From the NCBI RefSeq assembly GCF_904849725.1, contig NC_058522.1:460290844-460354843 (forward strand): a stretch of DNA of 64,000 nt, in the 5' to 3' direction. Of this stretch, positions 1-9,857 are shown piece after piece (within the stretch, counting starts at the first letter, position 1; each line of letters opens with the position of its first letter). This DNA is from Hordeum vulgare subsp. vulgare (taxonomy: Eukaryota; Streptophyta; Magnoliopsida; Poales; Poaceae). A program made the position numbers and the translations under genes. The notes beneath the pieces were generated by a model. It saw only the letters and a program-made list of their open reading frames with translations. It made no database searches and was not told the DNA's origin.

Positions 1-123
1 GAAGAAGCAGAGCGCCACGAGCAGCCCGACGAGCCACACGGCGCTCCGCATGGCTGCTGGTGGCGGCTGCTGCGGCGGCGGCGGTGGCCGGCGGGACGCC
101 CGCGTCGCCAGCTTGCTCTCCAT
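1..123 (-). CDS. N-terminus of a membrane-anchored protein, truncated by window edge
   Basis: The minus strand reads from an ATG at 123-121 in good context and stays open to the window edge, giving 41 residues. They start MESKLATRASRRP, continue with a Pro/Gln-rich stretch, a second in-frame Met (51-49), and a hydrophobic run AVWLVGLLVALCFF. A short basic, proline-rich tail followed by a single hydrophobic segment suggests a type II membrane protein, for example a Golgi glycosyltransferase. If the second Met is the start, it is a cleavable signal peptide instead. The rest of the gene lies outside the window, so the family cannot be named. The GC-rich codon use is typical of grass gene 5' ends. 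Confidence 0.55.
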   Translation of the reverse strand, partial: MESKLATRASRRPPPPPQQPPPAAMRSAVWLVGLLVALCFF

Positions 124-634
124 GGATTTCTTCCTTCGCCCCCAGGGCCTTATGCACGAGCTCAACCGAGTATGTCTGGAACTCAGTAGCTCAACCGAGT
201 AAAGTTGACGGAGAATTCAGATTTGGGGATTTTCACCTTTTTGCCGCTCGAAGTAACGACGTAGGACGTTGTGTGAGATGCAAACTTGCGTTGTTTATGC
301 GTGGAAGATGACACTCGTATTCTGTTTTCTCGGCTGCTTCGTAGTGAATTTAGCGCGCCTCGGGCTGAGTGGTCGGTGTACACTGTGAACATCGAGCCAG
401 TGTCGTGTCACACGCGGTTGCTAGACTTCACGAACAACATAGTTATGGTGCTACGATCGACACAACTTGCTGCAAACGGTGATGAAAATATTGCGGCGGT
501 ACTGTAAGCAGCTACAACATGTGCTGCAATCCTTTTAACTAACTAGCAAAAAGATCCGGAGAAAAAAATATCACATGCTTTTATAATCTACAATTGATGG
601 TTTAGAAAAAATATCAAACGCTTTTATAGTCTAC
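124..634. other. Upstream DNA of the left-edge gene, with a degenerate 40-bp direct repeat
   Basis: No gene is visible here. It should hold the promoter and 5' leader of the minus-strand gene at 1-123. At 560-599 and 604-640 there is an imperfect tandem duplication of an A-rich unit (AAAAATATCA..GCTTTTATA.TCTACA), and the LINE inserted in its second copy. Confidence 0.4.
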
Positions 635-649
635 AAAGATGTTCTTAGT
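635..649 (+). repeat. Left target-site duplication of the LINE
   Basis: AAAGATGTTCTTAGT at 635-649 is repeated exactly at 22682-22696, immediately after the A-tract that ends the LINE. A 15-bp duplication is the expected size for target-primed reverse transcription and fixes both ends of the element. Confidence 0.9.
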
Positions 650-678
650 GGTTTCTAAATAGTTGGGGACGGAAGTGG

Positions 679-2538
679 ATGAGCGAACCAACACCGACCC
701 GCTCGGGCATGGCGACGGGCGAGGTTTCACCCACCGCCATTAATGGCAATTACTGCCGCCCACCGCTCACCCTCGAGCTGCCCCACCGCCCGTCTCCACT
801 TGGCCTCGAGCCTCCCCTCCACTCCCAGCCTTCGACGCATGGCGAGTCCCATTCCTATCCGTCAGAGGGCCGCGACTGCATCGGGTGCGCTTCCTCTCCC
901 TCGGCCTCTCCCCATCTCGATGTCGGGCGAGAGAAGAAGGATCCGGGTGCGGCGACTCCGCACGGAGATGGTGTCGCCGCCGCGGGCTCTCGGCGCTCCA
1001 ACTCCGATGATGCTGCTGCCATCAGCAGAACTTCAGTCGGCGGAGGCCCGTGCGGAGATGATGCGGGTGGTTCGGGGGAAATTCCCGGATCGAGCAAGTT
1101 GGCGAGGGGTGATGGTGGAGATAATCCGCATGGCAACCTTTGCGGAACGAGCTCGTTTCTGCGGCGACGATGGAGGCATGGACTACGAGTTCGTGTATTG
1201 GGCGATGCGGGAGGCAGAGGCCACGGATCCAGGAGTGGCGAGGAAGTGGAGCCGATTCAAATCGTCGATTCCGTTCCTCCTCAACATCAATCCGCCGTCG
1301 GTGCTGGAGCTATCTCAGATTCCTCGCGAGGAGCTGCCGCCGGGGGTCGATCCTCCTCAAGCCAGTTGATCTCGCGGGCTCCTGGCGGGCGTGCTTCGCG
1401 GCGGACCACTTCGCGACGAGGACGCCGGGCGGGGAAGGAGCTTCATCGCTTCGAACCACCGCCATGGCCAGGAGATCGAGGTTTGGTTCTTCATCATCGC
1501 AATCGGGTTAGTCGATCTGTCCCTTTTCCTTTCCGTCATGTATTTTCGATGACTGGTTGCTGTGATCTTCTGATCACTGATGTGGGTGAGAGGGATCAGA
1601 AGAAGGCCCCGTGCGACCTTTTGGTTATTGCTGGGGGTAGTAGTCTTACTTCCGGTTTGGGTTCAGATAAGATTTCTAGGGGGATTTGTATCCCACCCAA
1701 TATCCATACATCAGGATCAAACAAGCCTGGAGGTTTGTATGAGTTGAGGCAATGTTCTGATGTTAAATCAGGAAATTCCTCCTCTGCTTCTGCGAATGAT
1801 GCTGGGGATTGTAGTTGTAGGATTGTTCCTCCAAGGATTGAAGAGGAGTTCGGTAGTTGTATGGCGCTAATAACTAGGTTTATACCCGAGGACAAAACTC
1901 AAGAGATGATAGAACCTTCTGTGAATTCATGTCAGAAGATAGATATTCCTGCTTCTGCAGATGGTGAACACAAATCTGGTGACTCTGTTTCCGTGGATTT
2001 GAGTAGAGACGAGCTAAATGAGAAAGAAAATGATATAATGCGCGGGTCAGTGGTAGATTGTGAAAAAGTGGAGTTTAAGGAAAGTAAACACGAAAGTAAG
2101 CAGGTTGTTTCTGCAACAGTGGGAGCTGAGTTGGATAAGAAGACAAAAGACTGGCCTCCTCTGTGGACAATGGCAGCTTCTAAGCCGTTGATCAGAGGAT
2201 CTGTGGTGCCCAGGAAAGCAGGAAAGAAAAATACGCCTTCTGGGCCACATTACAGTTTTGAGGAGGAGGTGGCTGATTTTTATGGACAGCTCTGGGTTAT
2301 CCCTTCCCCCAGCCGCCGCCAGAATAGACCCAAACCTTGTCTGCCCCCTCCAAACCCTAGTTTCCCTCTAGGTAGTCGGCTGTTCTGGATCAGGAAAGAC
2401 AAGTTCAGATCTGGCTGCTTCTCTGTAGAAGACTGCTATCCTGTAGTTCATCCTGGTAGATTTGACCCCATCCCAACTGAATTCCAGATCGATAGTGGGG
2501 ATTTGTGCCCTGGCAAGCTATCTTTTGAGGTGCTGTGA
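679..2538 (+). CDS. Extra 5' open reading frame of the LINE ("ORF0", unknown function)
   Basis: An uninterrupted 619-codon frame begins 29 bp inside the LINE and stops (TGA 2536-2538) eight bases before the ORF1 ATG at 2547. The first third is Gly/Arg/Ser-rich and probably reads out of frame, because the overlapping frame at 743-1369 looks more protein-like there. From about 1500 onward the product has ordinary composition, with an acidic Lys/Glu-rich middle (for example SRDELNEKEND) and a C-terminal part with basic and Pro-rich segments (IPSPSRRQNRPKP). I recognise no domain. It could be a true LINE ORF, an N-terminal section of ORF1 lost by a stop, or host sequence carried at the LINE 5' end. 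Either the 743 frame joined to this one by an old frameshift, or splicing, would make a single protein. Confidence 0.45.
   Translation: MSEPTPTRSGMATGEVSPTAINGNYCRPPLTLELPHRPSPLGLEPPLHSQPSTHGESHSYPSEGRDCIGCASSPSASPHLDVGREKKDPGAATPHGDGVAAAGSRRSNSDDAAAISRTSVGGGPCGDDAGGSGEIPGSSKLARGDGGDNPHGNLCGTSSFLRRRWRHGLRVRVLGDAGGRGHGSRSGEEVEPIQIVDSVPPQHQSAVGAGAISDSSRGAAAGGRSSSSQLISRAPGGRASRRTTSRRGRRAGKELHRFEPPPWPGDRGLVLHHRNRVSRSVPFPFRHVFSMTGCCDLLITDVGERDQKKAPCDLLVIAGGSSLTSGLGSDKISRGICIPPNIHTSGSNKPGGLYELRQCSDVKSGNSSSASANDAGDCSCRIVPPRIEEEFGSCMALITRFIPEDKTQEMIEPSVNSCQKIDIPASADGEHKSGDSVSVDLSRDELNEKENDIMRGSVVDCEKVEFKESKHESKQVVSATVGAELDKKTKDWPPLWTMAASKPLIRGSVVPRKAGKKNTPSGPHYSFEEEVADFYGQLWVIPSPSRRQNRPKPCLPPPNPSFPLGSRLFWIRKDKFRSGCFSVEDCYPVVHPGRFDPIPTEFQIDSGDLCPGKLSFEVL
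743..1369 (+). CDS. Alternative overlapping frame in the LINE 5' region
   Basis: A 208-codon frame in phase +1 relative to the 679-2538 frame. Its second half (FAERARFCGDDGG, YEFVYWAMREAEA, ending near SVLELSQIPREELPP) looks more like globular protein than the competing frame. It may be the real N-terminal part of the LINE 5' product, with a frameshift near 1370 separating it from the downstream open frame. No known family is recognised. Confidence 0.35.
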   Translation: MAITAAHRSPSSCPTARLHLASSLPSTPSLRRMASPIPIRQRAATASGALPLPRPLPISMSGERRRIRVRRLRTEMVSPPRALGAPTPMMLLPSAELQSAEARAEMMRVVRGKFPDRASWRGVMVEIIRMATFAERARFCGDDGGMDYEFVYWAMREAEATDPGVARKWSRFKSSIPFLLNINPPSVLELSQIPREELPPGVDPPQAS

Positions 2539-2546
2539 AGAAGAAG

Positions 2547-2612
2547 ATGGATCAAAGAGGGGGACATCGAGCTAGGAGACAGCCTCCAAAAAAAGGGGAT
2601 CAGGGGGCTACC
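2547..2612 (+). pseudogene. LINE ORF1, N-terminal piece, cut by LTR insertion
   Basis: ORF1 starts at the ATG 2547 (MDQRGGHRARRQPP..), a basic, glycine-rich N-terminus typical of nucleic-acid-binding ORF1 proteins. After 22 codons it is cut at codon ACC (2610-2612) by the 2613-7979 insertion. Reading resumes in the same phase at 7985 with a Pro/Ala-rich segment. Confidence 0.75.
2608..2612 (+). repeat. TSD CTACC, left copy
   Basis: CTACC immediately precedes the TGTAACG.. end of the LTR-like unit and recurs at 7980-7984 directly after its ..CACTACA end. Five bases is the usual LTR-retrotransposon duplication length. Confidence 0.85.
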
Positions 2613-5600
2613 TGTAACGTCCAAGATGCGGTCCTTTCCAATCTGGAGATCGAAGCCCCGAATAGGAAAGAAGCGCATCTAAGCGTTTCACAAGCAAGTA
2701 ACACAACACAAATAATAATAAAAGTAGACAATTCGGGATTCAATTGTCTTCTCATTAATAACTCAGAGTACATCACAGATACAATCAAGGTAGTTCCGCT
2801 ACGGACTACAAAACATAGAAATGCTATGCTACCCTGCCTACAGGCCCATGATCACGACCATGCCTCAGTCCTCTGGATAGTTCACGTAGAGGCGGTCTGT
2901 CTCCTTGTCGTACTGCCACGCCAGCTGAGTGCTGTCGGGATCATCTGTCTCTGGGTACCTGTACCTGTTGGGAGTTTTGGAGGAATCCGTGAGCCACGGG
3001 GACTCAGCAATCTAAGACCTTGGTGCCAGAACTAGCCAAGTTATTAGGTGGGTTAGTGTGAAGTGTATAAGGTTGCAGCATCCTAAGCTTGATTTAGTGG
3101 CTAACTTACGTAAATCAATTATGAAGGTGGTCTACACTAGCGGTCGAGATTACTTGATCACTAAGTGACCCTGAACACCTACCTACGGCATTCATAACCC
3201 CACCGTGTTCCCGATCGAAGAGAGATCTTCGAGGGGGACAGTCACGGTTACGCACACAGTTGGCAATTTTATTAGCTTATGTTAAAGTTCTCTAATACCG
3301 GATGTTAACAAAATATTCCAAGTTGCCACATAACCGCGGGCACGGCTTTTCGAAAGATTAAACCCTGCAGGGGTGCTCCAACTAGACCATCCCAAACGTA
3401 CACAGGCCGCAAAGGCATCCTCTATCACGAATCTCATGATCTCGTCGTATTCCTTAGAGGAAAACCTCAACTCTGGGGGAAACCAAAGTTTCACTAGGAT
3501 TCCTATACGCAAGATATACCGCTAAGGTAAGGCAAGGCTAGCAGGACCTCCCGTCGTGTCGACGACCCCGATAAGAGCCGCGTATCTCAGTCTCAGGACA
3601 CGACGGATGAGCGACGCATACAGTGGCCTGATAGAAATCTCTCAAGTTGCCCTGAGTTGGCCCCGCACAGTGCTCTAGTTTGGACCAACACTCATGAGGA
3701 GCACTGGCCCGGGTTGTTGATTAAATTCCTCGGGGTAGCTATTCCCTATGCATTTTATTATTTAGTGATTAGCAAATTAACACCAATGTTGGGTCCTGCC
3801 GGACAAGCCTTAGCACTACGCGATTTATCGAGGGGGTCCCCATAACAACCCCAAACGTGTTAGGAGCGATCATTATGGAATCAAACACCGGTGGCCGGTA
3901 ACTAAGGCGGCAATAACGGAACAAAGCACCCGGCAAAAGGCTAGGCCTTCCGTCATTTACCAAGTATATAGGTGCATTAATTAAATAACAGCATTTAAGA
4001 TAATGATAACAAGCTCATGTTATCACATGAGTCAAAGCACCTGCATCTAGCAACGCTAACATTAGTAGCTGAGCAAAGCCTACTTAGCCATACAAGTTTA
4101 GCTAGGAAGGGGTCAGTGTTTGGGTTCATGGCATAGCAAGAGGCAATTTAATTCAGTGGTAGGCAGCGAGCAATATGATATGGAAACGCAAACTAGCATA
4201 ACAAGTCTAGAGATGGAATCAAGGTCATATCATCTTGCCTGTGATATCCTCAGCTTGGAATGGTTCTGGTTCGTCCTGCACGTACTCTCCTGACTCCACG
4301 TATTCGTTCTCCGATCCCGGTGCTACCCAACATAAGAATAACAACTAATGAACAACAACACCACAAGATTCAACAAGCACATGATGCATGAGATGAAAAA
4401 ATGAGCATGCATCACTATTTCTATCACTAGCACAAGCAAAAGAAACTACTATAAGTTTCTGGACAGAACTTTACACTAGGCTATTTTAACATGCATGAGA
4501 ATGATATGATCAGATGCGTCTCGTGAAAACTATGCAAAACCATATAAAGAACATTACAATCGGAGCTACGGATCAACGGGAATCAACGAAACAAGATAAG
4601 AAGCCCTACGTGTCAGAATCAACACCACACTCTCAAATGGCATAATTCTGGTATTCCCAGGTTTCCAAGACATCTAACAACCCAACATGAATGGATTGGA
4701 GCAAGGAAGAACACCACAACATCAACTAATCACCCACAATCCTCAAAGTGACTATACTACACAATCTGCCATAATCTGCATCTTAGCTCTTTGTGAGCTA
4801 CATGCAACATAGCTACAGCCCTCCAAATATGACAAATAATATATGTGGCTGTAGCCAACCAAGAACACTACAAGCACCAGCAAGAATCACAGAAAAAGGA
4901 ATTAAACACAAGAAGATACAAGGCTGCAAACTTTCCCAAAACCATTAGATCTCAGGGACTTCGTGAAAATTCCTGCACCTGACTTTCTGTCTTAGTTCTG
5001 AAGCTTTTTGACAGCAAGCAAAACATAACCTATAGGACTCCAAATGAGATGAAATTTGACAGGGAGCTTTACAAACATATCAGGTCCAAAATCCTAGCAC
5101 TGAACTAAGGCTAGATCACAACATAATGACCAGCACAACCTCATCTATAGGAGAAGAAAATGTTTCCAGATTCCCAGTCTTAGTGAAATTCCAGATTTCA
5201 CTAAACTGGACTTTTTTTTTCCAGCCACATGCCCAATTTGTCTAGGCATAGCTTGGACACAAATAACACCATGTGATAAATGACACCACTATGGTGTAGA
5301 GCAAAACCCCTACTACTATCACACAAAAGCTCATGCCCTTGGGCTCCACCTATTCCATGGAACCAAAGAGAAAACTTGCAACAAATCTGAATATGTCAAC
5401 TCCATAAAGTATCCTAATGGCAAAACCAACTTCACCACTGGATTCCTTGGGAGATTCTACCCCAAAATCATATATAATATGTGTGCACTTACTTGGAACA
5501 AGTGACCACAAATTAAGGAAGATGAACTACTCCAAACCATGCCTAGTGAATAGGGCATCATTCCATGTAGTTCCACTATATCAACAACTACATGGTTGAG

Positions 5601-6180
5601 CTCATGTGCACAATGAGAAAGTGACATGGGGGTTTGAACCCCATGTTTGTGTCATGCACATCAACTTCACAACCACTCCTCTCACTAGATCACCCACACA
5701 CACACACACATCATCATGCCCTCTCTCATATTAACATGAGGAGGTGCACAAGTACTTGAACCAAAGCATAACATGAAGGTAAAAATCTTCTAAACAAGTA
5801 AACTTGGAAACAACACATGCATGCACTCCACTATTCTTGCAAGCACAAGATTATACTAGCACATGCACCTACATATGCATCATCTCATGGTGCCAATCAC
5901 TCACAAGGTTGCACACACAACATGATACTTGCACACACATGCATCACACACTACCTTGCAAATATCTACACACTCACATTTAGACACACATACACATTGC
6001 TTCTTACACACACACAACATATGTGCTCTCAAATACATATGCATGCTTTCCTATACAAGTTAAAGCATTAAGATCAAGAACAACCTGCTGCTGAGCCAAA
6101 ACAACCACCTCACTTGCTATAGAGCAAGCCACATCAAAACAGAAGAAAAATAGGAGCAACAAAAAAATGATGGGGAAGGG

Positions 6181-6242
6181 GGATCGAACCCAGGATCCCC
6201 TGGATAAACCCCAAGGCCCAATCCACCTTGTTGCTTGCCAAC
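6181..6242 (-). other. tRNA-like A-box/B-box module (copy A, second)
   Basis: On the minus strand an A-box-like TGGCAAGCAACAAGG starts at 6240 and a perfect B-box GGTTCGATCC starts at 6190, about 50 bases apart, as in a tRNA gene with an extended arm. No full cloverleaf is convincing. It probably is a tRNA-derived relic (SINE-like head) embedded in the LTR. Confidence 0.45.
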
Positions 6243-6341
6243 TTATCGACAGAACAGAGGGAACATGCCTGGTATGGTTGCTACCTGTAGCTACTGTGCT
6301 ACGATGCAAACAAAGGAGAATAAAAGGGGGGGGGGGGGTGG

Positions 6342-6410
6342 CGCCGCGGGGAATCGATCCCACGACCACCAGATCATCTAGCACACAACCTACCGCTACG
6401 CTACGCACCG
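6342..6410 (-). other. tRNA-like A-box/B-box module (copy A, first)
   Basis: On the minus strand TAGCGTAGCGGTAGG (from 6403) fits the pol III A-box, and GGATCGATTC (from 6360) fits the B-box with one change. Their spacing of 43 bases matches that in real tRNA genes. The acceptor and anticodon stems do not pair fully, so this is a tRNA-like relic rather than a tRNA gene. A homologous pair of modules sits at the corresponding place in copy B. Confidence 0.5.
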
Positions 6411-7090
6411 GGGCTTGACATAACAGGGGAAAAGAACAAGGTAATCTACAGAGTTGCCCTGCTCGGCTCGGCACACAGAGACTGCGTTGACAACAGCGAC
6501 GTTCGCGGCGCTGGGCTCTTCTACCGCTACTACCGCACTGCCAAGAGATCCTACATGATCTCCAACACACACACTTGCACGGAGGGAGGCCCTCAGCCAC
6601 GAGGACTCCGAGCACAGCAACAGGAGCTTGACAACACCTGCGCCTGGCCGCTCTCTTCTCTGACAGAGAAGCACGACGTCTCCTCGGTCGGATCTAGACA
6701 AGGGGGAAGGGAGAGAAGGGTGAAGGGGAAACGTCCCTCACCTTGGGGAACGAAGGGGAGGACTGTTCGGAGGAAGAGGCGACGGAGAGGAAGCAGGCCG
6801 GCGATGAAGATCTCCTGGAAGCAGAACCGAACAGGTTGAAGGGGGCTTCGGGTCCGCGGCGAAGACGTCGTCCCTGCCGTCGGTGAGGAGGCTCCTCGAC
6901 CTCACCGAGGGCAAAAATGGAGCGTGGGGGAGTCCCTCTTGCCCTTGGACATGGCCGCGGTACCGGAGGGCGACGAGAGGGCGGCGATCGACGACGGGCT
7001 TCTTCACTGGTCTATCTAAAGAACTTACCAGGAGGGGGAAAGAGAGGAGACGGGGATATAGAGAGGTGGCGGCGGCGCTGAGGAGGAAGA

Positions 7091-7131
7091 GGAACCCTAG
7101 GAGAGGGAGGCACGGACGCCGAGATTAAATA
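7091..7131 (-). promoter_or_regulatory. Putative pol II promoter of LTR unit copy A
   Basis: On the minus strand TATTTAAT (7131-7124) lies 30 bases upstream of CCTAGGGTTCC (7101-7091), an initiator-like sequence common in grass leaders. Copy B has TTAAAAGG at 26371 and the same CCTAGGGTTCC at 26401, again 30 bases apart. Conservation of position in two diverged copies supports a real promoter. Confidence 0.5.
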
Positions 7132-7979
7132 GGGGGGGGGTCCCCTCGACGTTTGTGCACGGCGTCAACTTTCTCTGTCTCTCAGCGAGCTGACGGAAAG
7201 AGGAAAGGAAGAGGACGGCGTCAGGAAAGGAGAAGGGGGGTCGCGCCCTGGGCTCTCACTGGACAGGGAGGGACATGGGCCACACCGAAGGGAGGAGGCC
7301 CATGCTACGGCAGGGGGAGAGAAGTAATTCGCTGGGGGGGGGGGTTCTATTTAGAAAACAACAGAGAAAGGGAAAAAATAATACCAGACAAAACTACTGG
7401 GATAATTCAAAAGGAAATACCCCTGGTCATATAAAAATATGACCTATTTAAATAAAATGATATCAAGATTTTTAGGAGCAAATAATATTTCACAAAACAG
7501 AATTAATGTCTCTGTTTTGTTATCATTGCACCTGCTTAAAACTCTTTTAAAAATCACCAAGCTAGCACAACCTCACACTCACATTAATCCCTAAACATTG
7601 GACATTTTTAAAACAGGGAAGGAAGGAGTGAATCTTGACTTAGGAGAAATAGAGAGGAGGGGTGGAGATGGTTTTGAAACCTAAGTGTTTACTATCACAT
7701 GCACACCCCACATAAGCTTTACATCACATGCACATCATCACAGGGCATCACAAGGCAGCTAACCACAAGATCACCACCACCACATGAGATGCTAAGAGCA
7801 TATGGCAACAACACAAGACAAGGGCATGCAATGGTATGCTATGCATGCATGCATGAGAGGGAAGTAGTAAGGAACACACATGAAATCATGGTACCAAATA
7901 TAACATCATAATCTCTGACAAGGTGGACCCACTTACAATAGGTTCCAAATATGGCAAGGTTTACATCTGGGGCACTACA

Positions 7980-9788
7980 CTACCTCTCATCCTCCTGCTG
8001 CTCCTACTGCTCCTGCTGCTCCACCTCCAGTTCTTGTGGTGAAGACAGGGGGGGCCTCTCCATAAACCAATTGCTGGTTCTAAGGCTGCTGATGCTGCTG
8101 TGGGACAAGTTGTTGTTCCTGGTCAGCATCCTACACCTGTGGTACAACCTCTGGATCCAAGGTATAAGGAGATGATTTGTTTCAATTGTAGCTGGCCTGG
8201 TCACTATGTAGGAAATTGTGTAGAGCCAAAAAGATGTTTTATTTGTTCTGGAAATCACAATGTCAACAATTGCATTGCTTGGGCTAAGCTGCAACCTTCT
8301 GCTGAGTTCTTTGGAAGTGCTGCTAATGGGCTTGGTTTCTACCATACTGATATTCCCATGGCTGCAGAATCTAACTGGATGAACTTTAAGAACTGTGCTA
8401 TTCTTAAAGTTCTTAAAGGAGAGGTTTCTGCCTCTGATCTCATCATTCAATTGAATGGGATTTTCTGTAAAGGAAAAGAGTGGCCTTGGCAAATCAGAGA
8501 GCTTGAGGAGAACAAATTCCTGCTGAGATTTCCTCCTTGGAAGAAGGTTGAAGACCTAATTGAGTTCCCAGCTTTTGATCTCCCCATTGATGGTGTCTCT
8601 ATCAAGATTTGTGAATGGATTGGTATGTTGGAGCACTATGGAGAGTTGACTGAGGTATGGATTCAGGTGGAAGGGATTCCTCCAAAGTGGTGTGCTTGGA
8701 AGGTGTTTGCTCAAATTGCATCTTGCTTTGGGATACTAGTTGATGTTGATTGGAATGGGATTTTCAAGAGTTTCTATGAAAAAATCAGAATTAAGGTGGC
8801 TTGCAGGGAACCCACAAAAATTCCATTTGAAAGGTTGGTGGAGATGAAGAAGAAGTTGTACATCTTATATTTTACTGTGGAAGGTTTTACTCAAATTGGG
8901 GAAGGATCTGATGGGGATGATGAGGACCCTGATCTAGACATTGATGATGAGGATAAGCTGGAGGAGGATCTAGATCAGGATAAGGATTTCCTGGATGAGG
9001 GAGCTGAACCTATTGATGAATTAGACAAAGCTAACTTTCCTAATGGAGAGCCTTCTGGTTCTGGTGGGAAAATAGAGGACAAGTATATGGCTGCAGCTCA
9101 GTTTCATCCTATGATGCTGAATGATGACCTTCATGAACAATTCATTGAGGAGGTGGGGAACAAGACCCCCAATGGCCATGGAGAGGGAGGTCTTGAGGAT
9201 GTTGGTGATTTTAATCAAGAAAACTTGGACATTGGCTCTCACATGGATTATTGTTCTGCTCAACTTAGGAAAATTGAAATGAATGATTCTGATGGAGAGG
9301 AGGATATTCTTATGCCTGAGATGGTCTGTCTATATGAGGAAATGGCAGTTGGTATTGGTTCTGCCAAGAGATCTTTACTGGAATCTTTGGATATGGTGGA
9401 GATGGAGAAAAAAAGGAAAAGTGAATCAAACAAAATGAAGAAATGGGGGCCTGTGCTCTCTTCTAGACCAACTACTAGGCAACATGGCAATGTCAAAATT
9501 ATGGATAAAGCTACAACTTATTTACAGAAGAAAAATCTGAAGATACCTTCTTCTTTTCAAGGTAACGCTTTTACTACTACTGTTGTCAATGTTTTGGCTA
9601 GTCAAATTACTAGTATTGATTTGTGTATGGGGCAAAATGAAGAAGAACAGAGCAAAATTATTCAGGATCTTGTTCTGAGAGAACAGATTAGATGTTTAGA
9701 TTTTGCTGATCAAAACCCTGAAACTGTTTTGCCTGTGGACTTATACACACCTGTTTATGGCGGTGGAAAAAAAATCAGATTTGGATAA
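7980..9788 (+). pseudogene. LINE ORF1, main part (zinc knuckles, DUF4283-like)
   Basis: Reading continues from 2612 into 7985 (SHPPAAPTAPAAPPP..), then shifts frame in a seven-G run at 8048-8054. Thereafter it is open to the stop at 9786-9788. Cysteine knuckles [14 protein letters not shown] and [13 protein letters not shown] begin at about 8178, followed by a DUF4283-like region ([29 protein letters not shown]). A very acidic linker ([15 protein letters not shown]) and a basic C-terminus complete it. The protein would bind LINE RNA. The single G-run frameshift and the 5.4-kb insertion inactivate it. Confidence 0.8.
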
Positions 9789-9857
9789 TGCTTCTAGATC
9801 AGTTGACGCTGATGATCTAGATCATATCTGTCCAAATTTAAGACAACATAAGAGGCT

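Larger units (their letters stand above)
2613..7979 (-). mobile_element. Long non-coding LTR unit, copy A (solo LTR, Sukkula/LARD-like)
   Basis: A 5367-bp unit with TG..CA ends (TGTAACGTCC..GGGGCACTACA) and a CTACC duplication. It has no coding capacity and no internal PBS or PPT. A second copy lies inverted at 25499-31181 and a third begins near 57541, so it is one family. The shared ends, the size and the promoter-like sequence (TATTTAAT at 7131-7124, CCTAGGGTTCC at 7101-7091 on the minus strand) suggest that the whole unit is one very long LTR left after recombination, sense strand minus. LTRs of about 5 kb are known in Triticeae LARD elements such as Sukkula; that name is a guess. It also holds a CA microsatellite (5696-5713) and tRNA-like modules. 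Confidence 0.75.

Noticed and set aside
5817..6071. 84-codon His/Thr-rich frame
   Set aside because: Derived from CACA-type simple sequence inside LTR unit A.
6342..6410. A functional tRNA gene
   Set aside because: A and B boxes fit, but acceptor, anticodon and T stems do not pair completely; reported only as tRNA-like.
6004..6839. Frames of 80-200 codons on both strands
   Set aside because: They overlap the tRNA-like modules and GC-rich leader of LTR unit A and are not preserved in copy B.
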